Below, in pieces: positions 5,980 to 8,800 of a stretch of 8,800 bases of DNA (position 1 is its first letter; each line of letters starts with the position of its first letter). Below the pieces are notes generated by a model, which saw nothing but the letters and a program-made list of their open reading frames with translations, was not told where the DNA came from and did no database searches. The position numbers and the translations under genes are program-made. The DNA is from JAJPIG01 sp035504735 (GTDB lineage: Bacteria; Desulfobacterota; Binatia; Binatales; Binataceae), in NCBI GenBank assembly GCA_035504735.1, contig DATJRJ010000259.1, positions 1 through 8,800 of the forward strand, read 5' to 3'.

Positions 5980-7478
5980 GATTTTTTCACCCGCGCAAAA
6001 TCGACGAAGCCTCGCTCGACGTCCACACGGGTTAACTCGACGCCGACATGATCTCCAACATCGAGACCCTGGTACCCCCGCACGACCTTGCTCTCTGCCG
6101 CAGGATGGTCGATACGCACCCAAGTCCCCTTCGACGAAGCTCCCGTCACGATGCCGTTAAAGTGTTCGCTCAGCCGCGATTCCAGCAGCAGTGCGGCAGC
6201 CGACTTTCGCACCCTCCGCTCAACTTTGGCCGCATTGTCCTCCTGCTTCGTGCAGTGCCTCGCCAACTCGCCAAGCTCGTCGTCGCGATACGGCCTCCGC
6301 GTTCCGGAAAGCGCCGACTTCAGCAGGCGCTGCGTGATTAAATCCGGGAAGCGCCGGTTCGGCGCCGTCGAATGAGTGTAATCCCTCACCGCGAGCCCAA
6401 AGTGTCCCGCCACCGGCTGGCCGGGAAATTCAAGCACGTATTCACCGCGGCCCAGCAATTTGACCACTGAAAGCGACAGGTCCGGAAAGCGCTCGGGTTC
6501 AGCCAGCCGGCGCTTCTCGAGGAACTCCTGGAGTGCCTGGCAATCGGGATGCGGCGGTAGTCGCTCGCCCAGGTCCTTTGCCAGTTCGACGATTCGCATC
6601 CAACGCTCGGGCGAACGCAGAATCCGTCGTAGCGCCGGAAACTGCTTCTGATCCAGGTAGCGCGCCGTCACGCCGTTCGCCGCTATCATGAAATCTTCGA
6701 TTAGCTCAGTGGCGCGATTCTTCCGATCCGCTTGCAGATCGCTCAGCCAATCGCCGTCGAACACGGGCCGCGGCTCGATAGTCTCCAGCGTCAACGCACC
6801 TCGCTGATGCCGCCGTGCCTTCATCGACCGCGCCACTCGATCCTGGAGGCGGAGATTCTCGTCGAGGCCGGGTACGGCAGATATCGGCGCCGGCGCGGGC
6901 GCTGTTCCATCCAGCCACGCGGCGACTCCGTTGTAGGCGAGCTTCGCGCGATTCACCACCACGGCGCGATAGATGTCGGATGTCTCCAACCCGCCGTTGG
7001 CGTCAACCTCCATCTCGATCACGATGGCCAGCCGTTCCTTGCCGTCGGCGAGCGACGTGAGATCGGTCGAGAGCTTTTCTGGAAGCATCGGGAAGATTTC
7101 GGCGGCGGTATAAACTGAGGTGGTGTTGATCCGCGCGTGGTGATCGATCGCCGAGCCCTTTTTTACGATCGCATCGACGTCCGCCACCGCTACACAAATC
7201 TTCACTGTGCCACCCGGGAGTTGTTCCGCGACCGAAAGCTGATCGAGATCGAGCGAATCATCGTTGTCGATCGACGCCCACAGCAGGTGCCGCAGGTCTC
7301 TTAGCGATGAATCCGCCGTCGCGGTAGCCGCGCTCGGGATCGAGTCAGTCTCCGCCATTACCGCGGCGGAGAAGTCCGGCAGCAGGTCTCGTTCAAGCAT
7401 CGCTCGTCGCGCGATGCTCCTCAGTTGGTTTCGATTGAGCGCAGTCGCCTGATTCATCGGCGCATCATAGCGCGCCAT
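5976..7478 (-). CDS. RNB-domain exoribonuclease (RNase II/R family, short form)
   Basis: The 500-residue protein has an RNB catalytic domain (about 60-390) and a C-terminal S1-type RNA-binding domain (about 437-498, including S-K-G-T-W-V-R and V-E-R-G-F-V-D-F-A). RNB landmarks are I-D-N-D-D-S-L-D-L-D-Q (70-80), V-A-V-A-D-V-D (96-102), P-M-L-P-E-K-L-S (130-137), E-L-I-E-D-F-M-I-A-A-N (258-268), and Y-T-H-S-T-A-P-N-R-R-F-P-D-L (367-380), equivalent to the YTHFTSPIRRYPDL motif of RNase R. Such enzymes degrade single-stranded RNA 3' to 5', releasing nucleoside monophosphates. At 500 residues it is much shorter than E. coli RNase II or RNase R and lacks their N-terminal cold-shock domains. Asp71, Asp77 and Asp79 are kept, but the fourth metal-site Asp is Gln80. 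The start at 7478 has only a weak GGGCGGG upstream; ATG 7457 is possible. It is followed by an overlapping LOG gene. Confidence 0.9.
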   Translation of the reverse strand: MARYDAPMNQATALNRNQLRSIARRAMLERDLLPDFSAAVMAETDSIPSAATATADSSLRDLRHLLWASIDNDDSLDLDQLSVAEQLPGGTVKICVAVADVDAIVKKGSAIDHHARINTTSVYTAAEIFPMLPEKLSTDLTSLADGKERLAIVIEMEVDANGGLETSDIYRAVVVNRAKLAYNGVAAWLDGTAPAPAPISAVPGLDENLRLQDRVARSMKARRHQRGALTLETIEPRPVFDGDWLSDLQADRKNRATELIEDFMIAANGVTARYLDQKQFPALRRILRSPERWMRIVELAKDLGERLPPHPDCQALQEFLEKRRLAEPERFPDLSLSVVKLLGRGEYVLEFPGQPVAGHFGLAVRDYTHSTAPNRRFPDLITQRLLKSALSGTRRPYRDDELGELARHCTKQEDNAAKVERRVRKSAAALLLESRLSEHFNGIVTGASSKGTWVRIDHPAAESKVVRGYQGLDVGDHVGVELTRVDVERGFVDFARVKKS

Positions 7479-7501
7479 CTATCCCGCCCGACAGCAAGGG
7501 A

Positions 7502-7539
7502 GAATAACTTCAGGTAACAGCCTGACCCCGAATAAGTTC
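7502..7539. repeat. Intergenic GGGGTCAGG-type element with flanking near-direct repeats
   Basis: The 69-base gap between the two leftward genes contains, on the minus strand, GGGGTCAGGCTGTTACCTG. It is bracketed by GAATAACTTC (7502-7511) and GAATAAGTTC (7530-7539), a 10-base direct repeat with one mismatch. TCAGG and CCTGA can form a 5-bp stem with a 6-base loop. From memory, GGGGTCAGGC strings recur in many bacterial genomes near REP-type repeats and REP-associated transposases. No transposase lies here and no second copy is in the window, so its repeat status is untested. Confidence 0.3.
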
Positions 7540-7547
7540 TTTTTAAA

Positions 7548-8800
7548 CTATTTCTGCTTCATCAATTTTCCACTGAGTGATCGCTTCTGGGGACTACCGC
7601 TGGCGTTATCGGTTATCGTCAGCTTCCCCGAGGTGACCGGGCTGGTCGCATCCGGAGCGAACACGACCGAGAATGTGCAACTCTGACTGGGCATCAGCAG
7701 GGTTCCGACACAATTGTTGACCGACTGCGTCACAAAGTTTCCGGTCAGCATCACGTTTTCGATGAGCACTGGTGAGTCGCCTTTCTTGTTCGGATTGAGC
7801 ACGGTCACCGATGCCGGTTTACTGGTGGCGCCGGGAAGTGTCGCTGGGAATGCCAGCTTCGACGGCGAGATCTTCAGGGCCGTCTTCAACGGCGCAGCAA
7901 CTGTATTGGTCCACACCGGCGTGTTGATCGATGCATTTTGATCGAACACCACGCTCGCCATGTTGGTGATCTGCGTCCCTTCCGCAATCCCGGTCTTCGG
8001 CAGGACTGAATACGAAACGAACCCATCGCCGCCGGGCGGACTGCTATCGGGCGGCAGGAAGCCGGCTTCGGGATCGTCAGGCGGCAGCCCGGTCGACGCG
8101 TCGATCGACTGGAAGGTCCACTTCAAGAGGCCAGTGGTCGGATCGAGGCTGCCCTGAACATAGACCAGCAGGTCCTCGACCGAAGCGCTAGGACCAAAAT
8201 CTACCACCGTGTTGTAGTCGGTGCTCCCGGACGGCGGCGTCAGCAACGTATTGCCAAATCCGAGCGGGTTAAGTGACAGCGTGGACAGGTTAACCTTGGT
8301 CGGATCGAGCTGATCGGTGATCACAACTTCCTGTGCAGGCGCGCTAGCAGTGGGTTCGTTCTCGAACGAGACCGTGTAGCTCATCCGCGCATTCCCGGGG
8401 AGCCACTGGCCGGTGCCCGCGCCGCTCGGCCCGGTCTTATCGTTCGGATCGATCGCCCCCACTCCACCGGACGGCAGCAGGGCTCGGGCCCAACCGCCGA
8501 ACTGACCGCAGTTGTTCGCGCCGCCGCCATTGGCGAACTGATAAAGACCAATGGCCGCCGACAGTGCACCGGCAGGAATCGCGAGTTCCGGAGCCAGGAC
8601 CCCGAGCGCGACCGCGGCCGTAGCGGCCATCCCGAGGTTGAACGCGGTCTGGGAATATCCCGGCACCACGCCCGAAGCGCCCAGGACGCCGTAGTTCATT
8701 TTTCCAAAGGTAGTGAGGAAAGCGCCTTCCAATGCGGCCGGCGCTCCCTTGAGAGCCTGGAATCCGGGCCATGCGGACAATCCCAGCATCGCAAGGGCAG
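7548..8800 (-). CDS. Secreted DPNDK-type / choice-of-anchor D (ASH) domain protein, C-terminal part
   Basis: The frame is open to the right edge, so the true start lies outside. An ATG at 8789 exists but has no visible ribosome site, and the codons before it (A-L-A) continue the frame. Numbering from 8789: a hydrophobic Ala/Gly-rich stretch at about 50-83 could be one or two membrane helices. A domain beginning D-P-N-D-K (114-118) follows, with M-S-Y-T-V-S-F-E-N (136-144) and V-V-I-T-D-Q-L-D-P (155-163), typical of large secreted repeat proteins. An ASH/choice-of-anchor D beta-sandwich (about 304-408) follows, with L-K-I-S-P-S-K-L-A-F and a C360/C371 pair in the usual N-C-x10-S-C-T-F-S-V-V-F arrangement. 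Composition (Thr, Ser, Pro, Gly, few charges) fits an extracellular protein. A surface or adhesive role is likely; no enzymatic motif is seen. It ends 69 bases before the ribonuclease gene. Confidence 0.75.
   Translation of the reverse strand, partial: ALAMLGLSAWPGFQALKGAPAALEGAFLTTFGKMNYGVLGASGVVPGYSQTAFNLGMAATAAVALGVLAPELAIPAGALSAAIGLYQFANGGGANNCGQFGGWARALLPSGGVGAIDPNDKTGPSGAGTGQWLPGNARMSYTVSFENEPTASAPAQEVVITDQLDPTKVNLSTLSLNPLGFGNTLLTPPSGSTDYNTVVDFGPSASVEDLLVYVQGSLDPTTGLLKWTFQSIDASTGLPPDDPEAGFLPPDSSPPGGDGFVSYSVLPKTGIAEGTQITNMASVVFDQNASINTPVWTNTVAAPLKTALKISPSKLAFPATLPGATSKPASVTVLNPNKKGDSPVLIENVMLTGNFVTQSVNNCVGTLLMPSQSCTFSVVFAPDATSPVTSGKLTITDNASGSPQKRSLSGKLMKQK

Noticed and set aside
5980..6123. 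N-terminal extension of the LOG protein to the ATG at 6123
   Set aside because: The added 48 residues are Arg/Cys-rich, unlike any LOG N-terminus, and overlap the conserved S1 domain coding of the ribonuclease in another frame. GTG 5979 with GTGA coupling explains the data better.
1..8800. A defence, CRISPR or other novel multi-gene system
   Set aside because: No repeat-spacer pattern, nuclease-helicase pair, toxin-antitoxin pair or reverse transcriptase was seen. The RNB nuclease belongs to a housekeeping RNA-decay family.

Overview
The window is about 8.8 kb of moderately GC-rich bacterial DNA, densely packed with ordinary-looking chromosomal genes. I see no tRNA, rRNA, CRISPR array, intact mobile element or phage gene. 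The enoyl-CoA hydratase start, quinone oxidoreductase-type MDR enzyme, acyl-CoA dehydrogenase-fold enzyme and secreted DPNDK/ASH-type protein suggest a metabolically versatile Gram-negative soil or sediment bacterium. Binatota, Acidobacteria or an old-sense deltaproteobacterium would fit, but this is a weak inference from gene content and no marker gene settles it.

Layout. Positions 1-2003 hold three genes read leftward: an MDR quinone oxidoreductase (2003-1026), an unrecognised secreted protein (883-158), and the first 19 codons of a crotonase-family gene that runs off the left edge (59-1). A 290-base divergent spacer (2004-2293) carries a 14-bp palindrome and a possible IS66 TnpB scrap. Rightward from it run an SthA-type flavoprotein (2294-3769) and an acyl-CoA dehydrogenase-fold, probably flavin-dependent, monooxygenase (3941-5146). 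The latter ends tail to tail with a leftward block, and the two opposing stop codons share one CTAG. In transcription order that block is: a secreted DPNDK/ASH-domain protein cut by the right edge (8800-7548), a short RNB-domain exoribonuclease (7478-5976), and a LOG-family nucleotide phosphoribohydrolase (5979-5143) whose GTG start overlaps the ribonuclease stop.

How the genes may work together. The best-supported functional pair is the RNB nuclease and LOG protein, which are translationally coupled by a GTGA overlap; both act on RNA or nucleoside monophosphates. The flavoprotein and the divergent quinone oxidoreductase are both pyridine-nucleotide redox enzymes and may share control through the spacer. 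No clear new defence or mobile system is present. The items most worth a second look are the loss of both redox cysteines plus a one-residue gap in the SthA-type active-site loop, the RNB/LOG coupling, the spacer palindrome, and a GGGGTCAGG-type intergenic element at 7502-7539.
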